Shown here one piece after another: positions 9,689 to 19,207 of a stretch of 64,000 nucleotides of DNA. Position 1 is the stretch's first letter, and each line of letters starts with the position of its first letter. The DNA is from Pantoea rodasii. GTDB taxonomy: Bacteria > Pseudomonadota > Gammaproteobacteria > Enterobacterales > Enterobacteriaceae. The translations under genes and the position numbers were made by a program. The notes beneath the pieces were generated by a model. The model made no database searches. It was not told the DNA's origin and worked only from the letters and a program-made list of their open reading frames with translations. Location: positions 1 through 64,000 of the forward strand of contig NZ_MLFP01000006.1 in the NCBI RefSeq assembly GCF_002095465.1, written 5' to 3'.

Positions 9689-10687
9689 TTATCCCGCCAC
9701 GCGCTGACGTAGCGCGGCTTTCTCTGCGTCGCTGAGGAATGCAATCGTCACACCATTTTCCTGCGCCTGACGCATCTCTTCTGCGGTTAATCCTGCCTGC
9801 GGCGCAGCGTGCTCATATTCATGCGCCAGCTCAATACCCTGAACCGCCGGATCATCAGTGTTAATGGTGGCGAGAATGCCATGCTGCAGGAAGGTTTTCA
9901 GCGGGTGATTGGCTATCGCTGCCACGGTGCTGGTTTGAATATTGGAGGTCAGGCAGGATTCAACACCAATACGCTGCTCGGCCAGGAAATCCATCAACGC
10001 ACGGTCTTCAATCGCCTTCACGCCGTGACCAATACGCTCAGCGCCGAGTTCACGAATCGCCTGCCAAATGCTTTCCGGACCGGCAGCTTCACCGGCGTGC
10101 ACGGTAATCCGGAAACCGGCATCGCGCGCGCGATTGAAGTGGCTGAGGAATTCACTGCCAGGAAAACCGAGTTCATCACCGGCCAGATCTACCGCGGTAA
10201 TGCCATCGCGGTGTGCCAGCAAACCTTCCAGTTCGCGCAGACACGCCTCTTCACCGAAGGTGCGGCTCATAATGCCGATCAGATTCACATCCACGCCATA
10301 CTGTTTTACGCCCGCGCGCACACCATCAATCACGGCTTCCACCACACCGGCAATAGGCAGGTTGTGCGTCATCGCCATATAGCCCGGTGAGAAGCGCAGT
10401 TCCGCATAGTGAATGCCCGCGCGTGCGGCATCTTCCACGTTTTCCAGCGCAATACGGCGGCAGGCATTCAAATCGCCCAACACTTTCACGCCCCAGTCCA
10501 GCTTCTGCAGGAAGCTCACCAGATCCGGTTCATTGGCTGTGACTTGCACGTGCGGACGCAGATCGTCGAGCGAGTTGGCAGGCAGCGCGAGATTAAACTG
10601 GCGACCTAGATCAAGAATGGTTTGTGCGCGGATGTTGCCATCAAGGTGGCGGTGGATGTCGGTCAGGGGGAGTTTCAGGTCAATCAT
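9689..10687 (-). CDS. add: Adenosine deaminase
   Basis: Hydrolyses adenosine and deoxyadenosine to inosine and deoxyinosine (purine salvage, cytoplasmic, zinc enzyme). 332 residues (E. coli 333). Zinc and catalytic motifs are in order: [11 protein letters not shown] near the N-terminus, [14 protein letters not shown] (~195-208), [10 protein letters not shown], and [10 protein letters not shown] near 276. Transcribed away from malY across an 118-base gap. Confidence 0.95.
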   Translation of the reverse strand: MIDLKLPLTDIHRHLDGNIRAQTILDLGRQFNLALPANSLDDLRPHVQVTANEPDLVSFLQKLDWGVKVLGDLNACRRIALENVEDAARAGIHYAELRFSPGYMAMTHNLPIAGVVEAVIDGVRAGVKQYGVDVNLIGIMSRTFGEEACLRELEGLLAHRDGITAVDLAGDELGFPGSEFLSHFNRARDAGFRITVHAGEAAGPESIWQAIRELGAERIGHGVKAIEDRALMDFLAEQRIGVESCLTSNIQTSTVAAIANHPLKTFLQHGILATINTDDPAVQGIELAHEYEHAAPQAGLTAEEMRQAQENGVTIAFLSDAEKAALRQRVAG

Positions 10688-10774
10688 GTCGCACTCGCTA
10701 AAGTTTCATAAAGTGCAGAGCATTATAAAAACATCTTGCGCAACAGCGCCAGCGATTTGCGCAAGTCGTGAAAG

Positions 10775-10797
10775 GGATGCTGAATTAATCAGCATCC
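10775..10797 (-). terminator. Inverted repeat downstream of malY
   Basis: GGATGCTGA and TCAGCATCC form a perfect 9-base-pair stem over ATTAA. On the minus strand it follows the malY stop by 8 bases and leads into CCTTTC. Probably the malXY terminator or an mRNA-end hairpin. Confidence 0.6.
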
Positions 10798-10805
10798 GAG
10801 CGCAG

Positions 10806-11984
10806 TTAACCCGATTTTAATGCAGCAATCAGTCGGTTTAATCCCTCATCCAGCTTGCTGCGTGGGCAGCCCGCGTTGAGGCGCAAATAACTCCGGCTGG
10901 CCTCACCGTAGGTAGAACCCGGCATGATCGCCACCTTGTAGTCATGAATCAGCCGTTGTTGCAATGCCTGTTCATCAATATCCAGCGGAGTGAAGTCAAT
11001 CCATGCCAGATAAGTGGCGGCAGGCGGTTGCCAGTTGAGTGCGGGAAACGCGGTATTCAACCGTTGCGCGATGTGCTGCATATTCGCCTGCAGATAGTCG
11101 CGCAGTGCATCGAGCCAGGCTGCACCTTCACGATAGGCGGCAATGGTCGCCGCGACGGCCATCACCGCCGGTGACGACAAACCATCCTGCTGCTTCAGCG
11201 CGTGAAACCAGGCCTGGCGATCGTCCTCGTGCGGAATGATGCCCCACGCACCGGTCAGCGCCGGAATGTTGAAGCTTTTCGATGCCGAGGTAAACAGCGC
11301 CCAGGGCGATTGCGCCACCTGGCTCCACGGGGTGTGGTGTTCTGCGCCCAGCACCATATCCATGTGGATCTCATCGCTAATCACCTTCACGCCGTGGCGC
11401 GCACAGAGCGCGGCCATCTGCAGCAACTCCTCGTGCTGCCACACTTTGCCTGTCGGATTGTGTGGACTGCACAGCAGCATCACTTTGCACTGGGGGCGCG
11501 CCAGTAATCTCTCCAGCTGCGGCATATCGCAGTGCCAGTGGTTACCATTACGCTGTAGCGGCAGTTCCAGCACGCGGCGCTGATTACCGTTGATGGTTTT
11601 GTAAAACGCATCGTAGGCGGGCGTATGAATCAATACCTCGTCATTGGGCCGTGTCCAGTGGCGCAGCATCTGCGCCACCATATAGATTACCGACGGGCCG
11701 TAAACCAGTGACTGCGCCTCAACGTCTGTAGCAAAACGGCTGTGCATCCAGTGTTGAATTGCTGAGGTAAAGTCGTCGTGCTGCCAGCGGCTGTAGCCAA
11801 ATACGCCATGATTCACCCGCTGCTGCAGTGCCTCAATAATGCAGGGTGCCGTGGCGAAATCCATATCGGAGATGGTGAAGGGCAATAAGCCCTCCACACC
11901 AAAGCGATCCGCCACGAAATCCCACTGCGTGCACCAACTGCCATGACGATCCACAGCATGGTCGAAATCAAACGTCTGCATCAT
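10806..11984 (-). CDS. malY: PLP-dependent C-S lyase MalY
   Basis: Class I/II aminotransferase-fold beta-cystathionase. In E. coli it also interferes with MalT activation. 392 residues; the PLP lysine is in TSASKSFNIPAL near residue 238, with SPHNPTGKVW (~170), ISDEIHMDMV (~205) and the C-terminal arginine in YLRLNAGCPRSKL. The first ATG overlaps the malX stop by four bases (ATGA), so malX and malY are translationally coupled. If the prophage has cut off the malX promoter, malY expression is also affected. Confidence 0.93.
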   Translation of the reverse strand: MMQTFDFDHAVDRHGSWCTQWDFVADRFGVEGLLPFTISDMDFATAPCIIEALQQRVNHGVFGYSRWQHDDFTSAIQHWMHSRFATDVEAQSLVYGPSVIYMVAQMLRHWTRPNDEVLIHTPAYDAFYKTINGNQRRVLELPLQRNGNHWHCDMPQLERLLARPQCKVMLLCSPHNPTGKVWQHEELLQMAALCARHGVKVISDEIHMDMVLGAEHHTPWSQVAQSPWALFTSASKSFNIPALTGAWGIIPHEDDRQAWFHALKQQDGLSSPAVMAVAATIAAYREGAAWLDALRDYLQANMQHIAQRLNTAFPALNWQPPAATYLAWIDFTPLDIDEQALQQRLIHDYKVAIMPGSTYGEASRSYLRLNAGCPRSKLDEGLNRLIAALKSG

Positions 11985-13378
11985 GACACCGTTGCGCTCA
12001 TCAGGTGTGCCATTTCATCTTTCACCGACTGCACCTGCGGACCGATTACCACTTGCAGACTGGTTTGATTGAGATGCACCACACCAATCGCGCCATTGGC
12101 TTTTAACGCGGCATCGTTCACTTTGCTCATGTCCGCAATGGTGAGACGCAGACGCGTCAGGCAGTTATCCAATGAGGTGATGTTGTCCACGCCGCCCAAT
12201 GCCGCCAGAATCGCCGGGGTGTTGTAACCTGATTTCCCCACGCCCGCGCGGCTGACCTGCTGTTCCACGCTGCTGGTTTCGGCTTCGCGACCCGGCGTTT
12301 TAATATTGAAGCGGGTAATCGCTAAACGGAAGATGGCGTAGTAACCCACGAACCACACTGCCGCAATCACCGGCACCCAATACCATTTAGTGGAAAGGCC
12401 GTGCAGCACACCGAACACGAAGAAATCGATGACGTTGCCGTCGGTATTACCAATGGTCACGCCAAGAATCGCCATCACGGTGAAGCCTAAACCGGTCAGC
12501 AGGGCGTGAATCAAATACAGAACTGGCGCCACGAACAAGAACAGGAATTCAATCGGTTCGGTGGTGCCGCCGACCACGCAGGCCACCACGCCCGAAATCA
12601 GCAGTCCTTTAATTTTGTGACGATTTTCAGGGCGTGCACAGTGGTAAATTGCCAGTGCAGCCCCCGGCAGACCACCGAGGAACGCCGGCATCTTGCCCTG
12701 AGACAGGAAGCGTGTGGCGCTTTCGGCAAAGCCGTGCGTTTCAGGGCAAGCTAGCTGCGCCTGGAAGATGGTCAAGGCACCGCTGACGCTTTTACCGCAA
12801 ACGTCGAGGGTACCGCCCGCATCGGTGAAACGAATAATCGCCACCAGAATATGTTGCAGACCAAACGGCAGCAGCAAGCGCTCACCGGTACCAAAGATCA
12901 TCGGGCCAAATTCACCGGCACTGTTGATCATCCAACCTAAACCGGTAATCGCCCGCGCAAAGAACGGCCAGATCAATGGGACGACTAAGCCCAGCAGGCC
13001 CATTACCACGGTGGTCACAATTGGCACAAAGCGCGTGCCACCAAAGAAGGCCAGCGCATCCGGCAGACGAATGTTGTGGAAGCGTTCATGCAGCCAGAAC
13101 ACCACCACGCCAACGATCACCGCACCGAGAATACCGGTGTCGATGGATTGAATGCCGAGGATGTTTTGTACGTTATTCGCTTTCAGCACCGCCGCATCGG
13201 TGGTGGGAAGAATGCCATTAATGTTGAGCCAGAAATTGACACTCAGGTTCAGCACTGCGTAGCCAACAAAACCGGCAAAAGCGGCGACGCCTTTGTTCTC
13301 TCGCGCCATGCCCAGTGGAATCGCAATCGCGAACATCACCGGCAGATAGCTGAAGGCAAATGAACCTAACTTAGCCAT
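11981..13378 (-). pseudogene. malX: MalX PTS EIICB permease, N-terminus cut off by prophage
   Basis: MalX is a glucose/maltose-type PTS EIICB protein of ~530 residues in E. coli. Here only 465 residues remain, beginning MAKLGSFAFSYLPVMFAIAIP, which aligns to E. coli residue ~66 (MSKIGSFAFSFLPVMF). The rest of the permease domain and the IIB domain are intact, including the phosphocysteine motif ITSLDNCLTRLRL. Upstream the matching frame continues only as LFIWM before a stop, and the phage integrase lies 54 bases away. The 5' end with promoter should be at the other prophage end, outside the window. Confidence 0.85.
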
Positions 13379-13431
13379 CCAGATGAATAATTACTGTAGG
13401 AGAAAGGAATTTATAAAACAGAAGGTTACGT
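13379..13431. other. Left attachment-site junction (attL) in malX
   Basis: Recognisable malX homology (frame LFIWM before MAKLG) ends at about 13,393, followed by an in-frame stop and phage sequence up to the int stop at 13,432. The exact core repeat cannot be defined because attR is not in the window. Confidence 0.55.
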
Positions 13432-14709
13432 TCAGGCGGTTTTACTGTGGGGCATCTGTGGGGCATTTCTTGAAAATTCAGCGTTCAATACCGCCATCTG
13501 ATCCAGGTTGTTCTCCGTCATCCATTTGCCATAGACGGTGTAAAGCATCTGTGCAGAAGAGTGGCCCATCTGGTTAGCTACAAAGTTCGGGTTTACTCCG
13601 GCACTCAATGCCCAGCATGCAAACGTGTGGCGCGTTTCGTAGGCTTTGCGGTGTCGGACTCCAGCCCGGCGCAGAATTGTTCGCCATGCTGCACCAAGTG
13701 AACCGTTCGTGTAGTAATCCTCTGACCTTCCATTCGTTGCGGTAAGGTGCGGCGCAAATATGAACGTGCACAGGTCAATGCGCGTTTCACCATTCTGCCT
13801 TAGATGTACCTTGATTTCGTTCTGCTTCCCCATTCTGGTTAAAGGCATCTGTCGCTTCAGGGCTTCAATAGCGGGAACTGACAGCTGAACTGTCCTGATA
13901 CCCGATTCTGTCTTTGGTGGCGTGAAGTGATTGGCAAGGGCCTCGCCGCGCACTATCTTGGCCGTCCAGTTCACAGTGTCGATATCTTCCCAGGCTAAAG
14001 CATATATCTCACCGTGTCGCATACCGGTATTCACGGCAAAGATAATCATGTTCAGCATCTGGTCAGAAGGGCACATGTCTAATACGCGCTCATATTCTTC
14101 ACGTGTGAGCGGATCAGGATTTGGCTTTTCTTTCTTAAGTGGTGAGACCCCATCAAGCGGGTTTTGACTCATGTAACCATTCCGCACTGCAAACGAGAAC
14201 ATACCCTTCATGCAGGCGATATATCCATTCACTGTTGTTGCCTTTCTTCCCTCCAATGGCCGGTGGTCTCTTCCCCTGGGTCGCTGAAACCCATTCAAAA
14301 GCATCTTTCTCGCCTGAAGCATATCTTCCTGTGTAATGCTGTTCGCATACCTTTGCTCATCAAGAACCTCAAACACCGATCTGATATATGAGTGGTAGTG
14401 GATGCGCGCCGTTTTAGTCAATTCAAGTTCCTTCAGCGACATCCACTTATGAGCTAGCAGTGACAATGTCACGGGTTGTCTCTTACCTCCAAACTTTTCC
14501 ACATTTGCCGAATTAGGGAACTGTTTGCTGTAATCAAAGTTCCCCGTCTTGATCGCATAACACACTGAGGTGCGTAACTCCCCGGCCATCTTCCTGTTCT
14601 TGGGTGTATCCGGCACGCCAAGACTCTCCCTTACTCTCTTACCCTGGTATATGAACCAGATACGCAGAGACCCTCCGTGGTTCTCTACGCCGGTTGGATA
14701 ACTTGCCAT
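13432..14709 (-). CDS. int: Tyrosine-recombinase integrase
   Basis: Catalyses site-specific integration and excision. 425 residues. An N-terminal arm-binding domain (SLRIWFIYQGKRVRESLG, ~12-30) is followed by a SAM-like core-binding domain (~85-185) and the catalytic domain. Catalytic signatures: Arg in NTGMRHGEIYAL (~228), YETRHTFACWAL (~358; Arg-His, with Tyr at the usual first His position as in some Rac-like integrases), GHSSAQMLYTVYGKW (His, then the Tyr nucleophile). Last gene of the leftward operon, next to the malX junction. Confidence 0.95.
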   Translation of the reverse strand: MASYPTGVENHGGSLRIWFIYQGKRVRESLGVPDTPKNRKMAGELRTSVCYAIKTGNFDYSKQFPNSANVEKFGGKRQPVTLSLLAHKWMSLKELELTKTARIHYHSYIRSVFEVLDEQRYANSITQEDMLQARKMLLNGFQRPRGRDHRPLEGRKATTVNGYIACMKGMFSFAVRNGYMSQNPLDGVSPLKKEKPNPDPLTREEYERVLDMCPSDQMLNMIIFAVNTGMRHGEIYALAWEDIDTVNWTAKIVRGEALANHFTPPKTESGIRTVQLSVPAIEALKRQMPLTRMGKQNEIKVHLRQNGETRIDLCTFIFAPHLTATNGRSEDYYTNGSLGAAWRTILRRAGVRHRKAYETRHTFACWALSAGVNPNFVANQMGHSSAQMLYTVYGKWMTENNLDQMAVLNAEFSRNAPQMPHSKTA

Positions 14710-14741
14710 TCGCTTTCCCCGGTTGTTGATGGAGCTGACAT

Positions 14742-14990
14742 TTAAGCAGAAATCTTCCTGCGGATCGCCGGGCGCTGCTTCTCAATCCAGTGATTTATTT
14801 CTGGCAGGCAGTACATAATGGTGCTGTTTTCTTTAGGTGCCAGGTCAGGCGAGACATGCTTATATTCCCGGCCCTCCATCCATGTTGAGCGGCGTGCGTG
14901 CTGGATCATGTGTTTGGTCATGCCGGTTACTGTGGTGAGAACGGACTCGGACACCCATTTATTGGGTGTCAGTTGAATAAGGTTTTCCAT
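14742..14990 (-). CDS. xis: Excisionase-like DNA-binding protein
   Basis: 82-residue protein of the DUF1233-type putative excisionase family: NKWVSESVLTTVTGMTKHMI looks like a winged-helix recognition region, followed by a basic ARRSTWMEGREYKHV segment. It lies 33 bases before int, the usual xis-int position. Its likely job is to bend attachment DNA and steer the integrase to excision. Confidence 0.75.
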   Translation of the reverse strand: MENLIQLTPNKWVSESVLTTVTGMTKHMIQHARRSTWMEGREYKHVSPDLAPKENSTIMYCLPEINHWIEKQRPAIRRKISA

Positions 14991-15057
14991 TGGCTCTCCG
15001 GATGTTGGTAAATGGCTACAAATGGGTAGCGGGTGGAATGTGGCTGCATTTCAAAAT

Positions 15058-15159
15058 TTATTGTTTAGGCGGCCAAAGCCACGCCAGCAGCAGGGCAATA
15101 AAAAGGGCCAGGTTTGTGATAACCCAGCCCGTGTCGACTTCATCGCATGTGGCAGTCAT
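15058..15159 (-). CDS. Small membrane peptide (33 aa)
   Basis: Encodes MTATCDEVDTGWVITNLALF and then a hydrophobic stretch (IALLLAWLWPP), so one membrane-spanning helix. The ATG overlaps the stop of the upstream gene by four bases (ATGA), strong support for coupled translation. Function unknown. Confidence 0.55.
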   Translation of the reverse strand: MTATCDEVDTGWVITNLALFIALLLAWLWPPKQ

Positions 15160-15389
15160 TTTGCCGTCCGCATTTCTTTGTCAATTCGCCGCACATAGTG
15201 GATCAGCCAGGCTTTAGGCCTGAACGTATTTGGCGGCAGGCAATCACTAGTTTTGGCGTGACGATCGAGAATGGCGGTAATGATGCGGTCGCGTTCCGAG
15301 CGCGGCTTACCTTTAAGCGCGGCCAATATATCTGACCGGCACTTGCGCGCTACCGCCCGGATCGCGTTTTCAGCTTGTGTCGACATCAT
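15156..15389 (-). CDS. Hypothetical protein (77 aa)
   Basis: Start taken at the ATGATG at 15,389 that overlaps the stop of the m5C methyltransferase (ATGA). The product is basic and helical (AIRAVARKCRSDILAALKG, KPRSERDRIITAILDRHAK). It is coupled to the gene on either side. Family not recognised. Confidence 0.6.
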   Translation of the reverse strand: MMSTQAENAIRAVARKCRSDILAALKGKPRSERDRIITAILDRHAKTSDCLPPNTFRPKAWLIHYVRRIDKEMRTAK

Positions 15390-17244
15390 GCTATTTTCTC
15401 TCTTGCTAGCGGTGAGCACATCTCTGGAAGATTGGCGCGCACCAACGCTTCAGCGAAAGGCGGCGGTACTGCATTGCCGCATCGGGCAACCTGTTTGTCC
15501 TTCGCGTATTTCGTGCCGCGAAAGTCCTGATCAATGACGTACCAGGAAGGGAAGCCCTGCGCCGCGTAGAGTTCATGAGGCTGCAGCATGCGCATACCGA
15601 TATCGACTATCTGGTAATCCGTGCCGTCAACCGTGACCAGACCGAAACGGTCATTAGTAGTGACGGTGCCAAGGGGCTCAGTCAGGCCAACGCCGCCTTT
15701 CTCGTTGCCGTAGTACTTCATCAGGAAGGCGCGCACTTCGCCCAGGTGGGTGCCGCTGGCGGTGATGGTGTGCAGCGGCGTGTCGGTAGGTTGGCCGGTG
15801 TTGTTACCGCGAAACTTAATCAGGTTAGACGTAACCAGCGCATGATGATCGGTGGTGGTCACCGTATGCGCTGGCCCATCCAACGCGGCGCCGGGGCCGA
15901 TATAGTTGCCACCGAAGTGTTTGGCGAGGAAAGCGGTCGCGAGGGCAAACTTATTGCCCCCGGCGGTAACGGTTCCTACTGGCTTGTCTATATCGAGAAC
16001 GCGCGGCGCTTGTCCGGGGCGTTCACCATACCCCATCTGAATCATTGTGGGCACGACTAACGCGCTATGCCCGCCGCCGCCAGCTGTGACCGTTCCCGCA
16101 GGTTCATCAACCGGGTGACCAACACTGTAACCGAACTGGCGGGATATGACCGGCGCAAGCATAGGGCAGACAACGTTGGTGCGGTTCTGAGTCAGCAGCG
16201 TAAAAAAGGCTTATCAACCGGGCGCGGCTTCATTTGGAATGTTGATCCGCCGGTACCAGCAAAAATCGGCGCGACCACGGCGTACCCATGCTTGCGGGTA
16301 ATCGTCTGAAGTGGGTCATCCAGTGACTGGCCCCGGAAACAGTCATAACCGCCTTTGCTGGTGGTGTGATTGCACTTCACGATGAATGGCGTTGGGTTGT
16401 CGATTACGAAGCGCTGAATGCCGCGCGCGATGCGCTTCATCGTATTTTCGGCCAGCGGCTTGCTGCGTCCAAAAATGCTGGGGCAGGGAATTGACCAGTC
16501 GATGCATTCAGCTGCGGTTCGCCATGCCTTCAGGTGTCCTGACTGAACAGCTAAGCTTTTCGGATCCCCGTGCGATGGCTGTGGCCACGTCACTGACTGG
16601 CCGTCGCAGCGCATCACCATAAAGAAGCGTTTGCGGATAGTTGGCGCGCCAAAGTCACAGGCGCGCAGCTCGCGGTATTCGACCGCATAGCCCAATCCGG
16701 CGACAAGGCGGCGGGCGTCTGCGCTATGGCGTGCAATCTGTAGGAAGTCGCAAACCTCATCCAGCGCCGGGTGATCCGCCGGAACGCCAGTGCTCAGCAT
16801 CCCAACGAATGCCGCGAAGGTTTCTCCAGCACGCGCCGGATTCGGACGATCTTCGCTGTCCAGCAGCGGCCCCCACGTTTTGAACTCTTCCACGTTTTCC
16901 AGCATCACAACGCGCGGGCGCTTCGCAAGTGCCCAGCGAATGACAATCCATGCCAGGCCGCGAATCTCCTTCTTCACTGGCTTGCTGCCCTTGGCCTTAC
17001 TGAAGTGGCGGCAATCCGGTGAGAACCAGGCCAGCCCAACCGGCGCGCCAGCGGTCGCAGCCACTGGGTCAATATCAAACACCGATTCGCAGTAATGCAA
17101 CGTGTCCGGGTGATTGGTGGTGTGCATGGCGATCGCGTTCGGGTCGTGGTTGATGGCGATGTCCACGCTGCGGCCGGTAGCCATTTCGATCCCTGTACTG
17201 GCTCCGCCGCCGCCGGCGAAGTTATCAACGATGATTTCTCTCAC
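15386..17244 (-). CDS. DNA (cytosine-5) methyltransferase, frameshifted
   Basis: The N-terminal frame (16192-17244, GTG start overlapping the upstream TGA) has motif I DNFAGGGGASTGIEMA, the catalytic Cys in WFSPDCRHFSKAKG and motif VI MLENVEEF. The C-terminal frame (15386-16162 and upstream codons) carries motifs IX-X (GMRMLQPHELYAAQGFP, VARCGNAVPPPFAEAL). One extra base in the A6 run at 16202-16207 joins them into ~619 residues. Between motifs VIII and IX lie about seven modules of the form P-x-x-TVT-x5-ALV, probably the target-recognition region. Likely modifies phage DNA against host restriction. Confidence 0.88.
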
Positions 17245-18101
17245 TGAGCATGCTCTCCAAAAGTTGTTGCGAGCGACTGCGCGGCGGCAATGATCACGCC
17301 TGTTGGCTGACGCTCCAGTACCATGCGGTTGATGTGATGCTTTATTTTGCGCTGGTGATCAGCAGGCAATAACTCGATGCTTTCCACCTGGTTGGATAGC
17401 AACTTGACCTCCGCTGACCATATATCGTTAGCTGTGATGGGGATATCAACTGGTAAAGTTGAATGACTAAGGCGAATTGCAACTTTCTCAATCTGCGCCA
17501 TGAATGCTGCGCCGCGCGCCTCGAGATGGTCACGGCTGACATAATCGAATTTTGGTCCGCGCCATGCCTTATCGAACACAGCTATCGCCGCGCCGAACCC
17601 GGCTGATGACTCTGAAGGCTGTCCGTCTTCTGGCCGGTACCAGGCGGGCAGGTCGAAACTGATTCGTCCGCGCACAAAGGCGATGTGATCCGCTTCTTCC
17701 GGCCACCATGTCTCGGCGGTTGCAGCTTTGATGAAATACACATACCGCCCGCCCAGCTCGCGCATCGCCATTGTGTGGGCGATGATGTGGCGCATGCCGG
17801 TGATGTACTGTCCATCGTGCTCGCTGGCTCGGCTATAAGGTGGGTTCGCATACGCTGCGCCTTTCAGTTCAGCCAGGCGGGCCGACCAGTCCTGAGTCAG
17901 CGCGTTATCCTCTGCGGTGTAATACGCCTCGCACTTATGGTTTTCGAGATCCGCAAACAGGTCGAGAACGAAAGGGCCGTAAAGTGAGTTGATGCCCCAC
18001 CAGATTTGATCAGGGGTGCGCCACTGGTCGCCAACCTGCTTAAGCTTATGGGTTGGTTGTGCGCGCAGCGCTTCCAGCGCCGCAACATATGGGTTGGTCA
18101 T
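17241..18101 (-). CDS. Phage N6-adenine DNA methyltransferase
   Basis: DNA_N-6-adenine-MTase type (phage Dam, PF05869). The start at 18,101 (MTNPYVAALEALRAQ) has GGAG upstream; the longer frame lacks one. Motif IV appears as YANPPYSRASEHDG (NPPY, residues ~95-98), and DQWRTPDQIWWGINSLYGPFVLD is the typical N-terminal block. 286 residues. Its stop overlaps the GTG of the m5C enzyme by four bases. Probably part of an anti-restriction set with its two methyltransferase neighbours. Confidence 0.88.
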   Translation of the reverse strand: MTNPYVAALEALRAQPTHKLKQVGDQWRTPDQIWWGINSLYGPFVLDLFADLENHKCEAYYTAEDNALTQDWSARLAELKGAAYANPPYSRASEHDGQYITGMRHIIAHTMAMRELGGRYVYFIKAATAETWWPEEADHIAFVRGRISFDLPAWYRPEDGQPSESSAGFGAAIAVFDKAWRGPKFDYVSRDHLEARGAAFMAQIEKVAIRLSHSTLPVDIPITANDIWSAEVKLLSNQVESIELLPADHQRKIKHHINRMVLERQPTGVIIAAAQSLATTFGEHAQ

Positions 18102-18129
18102 GCTGGTACTCCAGAATTTGGGCGTAAAA

Positions 18130-18149
18130 AAACCTGCCAAGGCAGGTTT
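18130..18149 (-). terminator. Terminator after orphan membrane gene
   Basis: AAACCTGCC pairs with GGCAGGTTT and is followed on the minus strand by a T run. It lies inside the leftward operon, so full expression of the downstream methyltransferases, xis and int would need N-mediated antitermination. Confidence 0.75.
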
Positions 18150-18160
18150 AGTATTCGTGA

Positions 18161-18799
18161 TTAATCAATTAACAATGGTGGAGGGGAGTTCATTAACCAT
18201 TTCATTGCGTCCTCGAGATGGAAGCAAAAGCTGATTAAAACGATGGCACTAACAAAGATAGCTACATAGTGAAGGAATTTTTTTGACTTGATATATGATT
18301 CCTCTCCTTTTTTGACCACCTTCCACTCCGTGCTTAAAATTAAAGAAGAGTTGAGATAGATTTTATCGGACAATATTTCGGCTGATTTAATATCTTTTGT
18401 TTTCAGTAAGTTGTCGATTAATGAGTCAAGTTCTTTCTCTGCGACCCTCCTTCTGTTAATGTCTGAGTTTAAACGAAGTTTTATTCTCCCTGTATATCGC
18501 TCAATCTCATTCCTAGCTTCAGATATTGCTATCTCATAAACTTTGGATTGCTCTCTATGATTTTTAGCTGATTCTGGGTCTGCAAGATACATTCTACTTA
18601 TTGACAAGTGAGTTTCATAATTCTTGTCGTTATATACCCATTTCTTATAAGATTCTATTAAAAAAGAAATCTCCTCTCTGAATTCATTTATCCACGCCTG
18701 CCTGAACTCAGAAACCTTATTTTCTTTTGTAATTATCATACCTATGAAAGCTATAAAACCAGCAATCATTGCGGCAATTATTGGACCCCATGGATTCAC
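18161..18799 (-). CDS. Orphan two-TM membrane protein
   Basis: 212 residues with a GTG start behind GGAGG. An N-terminal membrane helix (IIAAMIAGFIAFIGMIIT, ~7-24), a ~140-residue charged helical domain and a C-terminal membrane helix (YVAIFVSAIVLISFCFHL, ~178-196). The gene is much richer in A+T than its neighbours, which points to separate acquisition. It has its own terminator. No family recognised; superinfection exclusion or defence is possible from the context but unproven. Confidence 0.7.
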   Translation of the reverse strand: MNPWGPIIAAMIAGFIAFIGMIITKENKVSEFRQAWINEFREEISFLIESYKKWVYNDKNYETHLSISRMYLADPESAKNHREQSKVYEIAISEARNEIERYTGRIKLRLNSDINRRRVAEKELDSLIDNLLKTKDIKSAEILSDKIYLNSSLILSTEWKVVKKGEESYIKSKKFLHYVAIFVSAIVLISFCFHLEDAMKWLMNSPPPLLID

Positions 18800-18899
18800 T
18801 TACCTTCCTCCTTCTGATAAACCGGATCGCTGCCGCGCGGGGACTGCGAAGCTTTCTTCTCTGCTGCGCGTTGCAATGTTGCGTGTCATAGGCCAACCA

Positions 18900-19133
18900 T
18901 TACACTTGTGGAAGTGTAGGGATATTTGCCTGTTTTATCGCTTCTCTTATCCTTGAGTGGCCAACAGGATTGAACTGTTTTATTAAAATTCCATATGGCC
19001 CATCTCGGTCGAAGTGATAAAGCTCTGAGATGAACGTCGACCCATTTATGTCAATTCTTTGCTTATGACTGAAAATTTCGGCTGACTGGTAAACCTCGTA
19101 TTGTTCTGGATAAATGATGAGATATTTATACAT
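18900..19133 (-). CDS. Hypothetical protein (77 aa)
   Basis: The ATG at 19,133 has GGAGG six bases upstream, strong support for translation. The product (MYKYLIIYPEQYEVYQSAEI start) is soluble, with no recognised motif, and the gene is AT-rich. It lies alone between the D12 methyltransferase and the membrane-protein gene. Confidence 0.6.
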   Translation of the reverse strand: MYKYLIIYPEQYEVYQSAEIFSHKQRIDINGSTFISELYHFDRDGPYGILIKQFNPVGHSRIREAIKQANIPTLPQV

Positions 19134-19207
19134 TTAAGCCTCCATTGTTAGTCACAATGTTTTACCGCTTAAGCTGTGATCTCTCAAGGGTGCTGTCGGT
19201 GGGCTCG

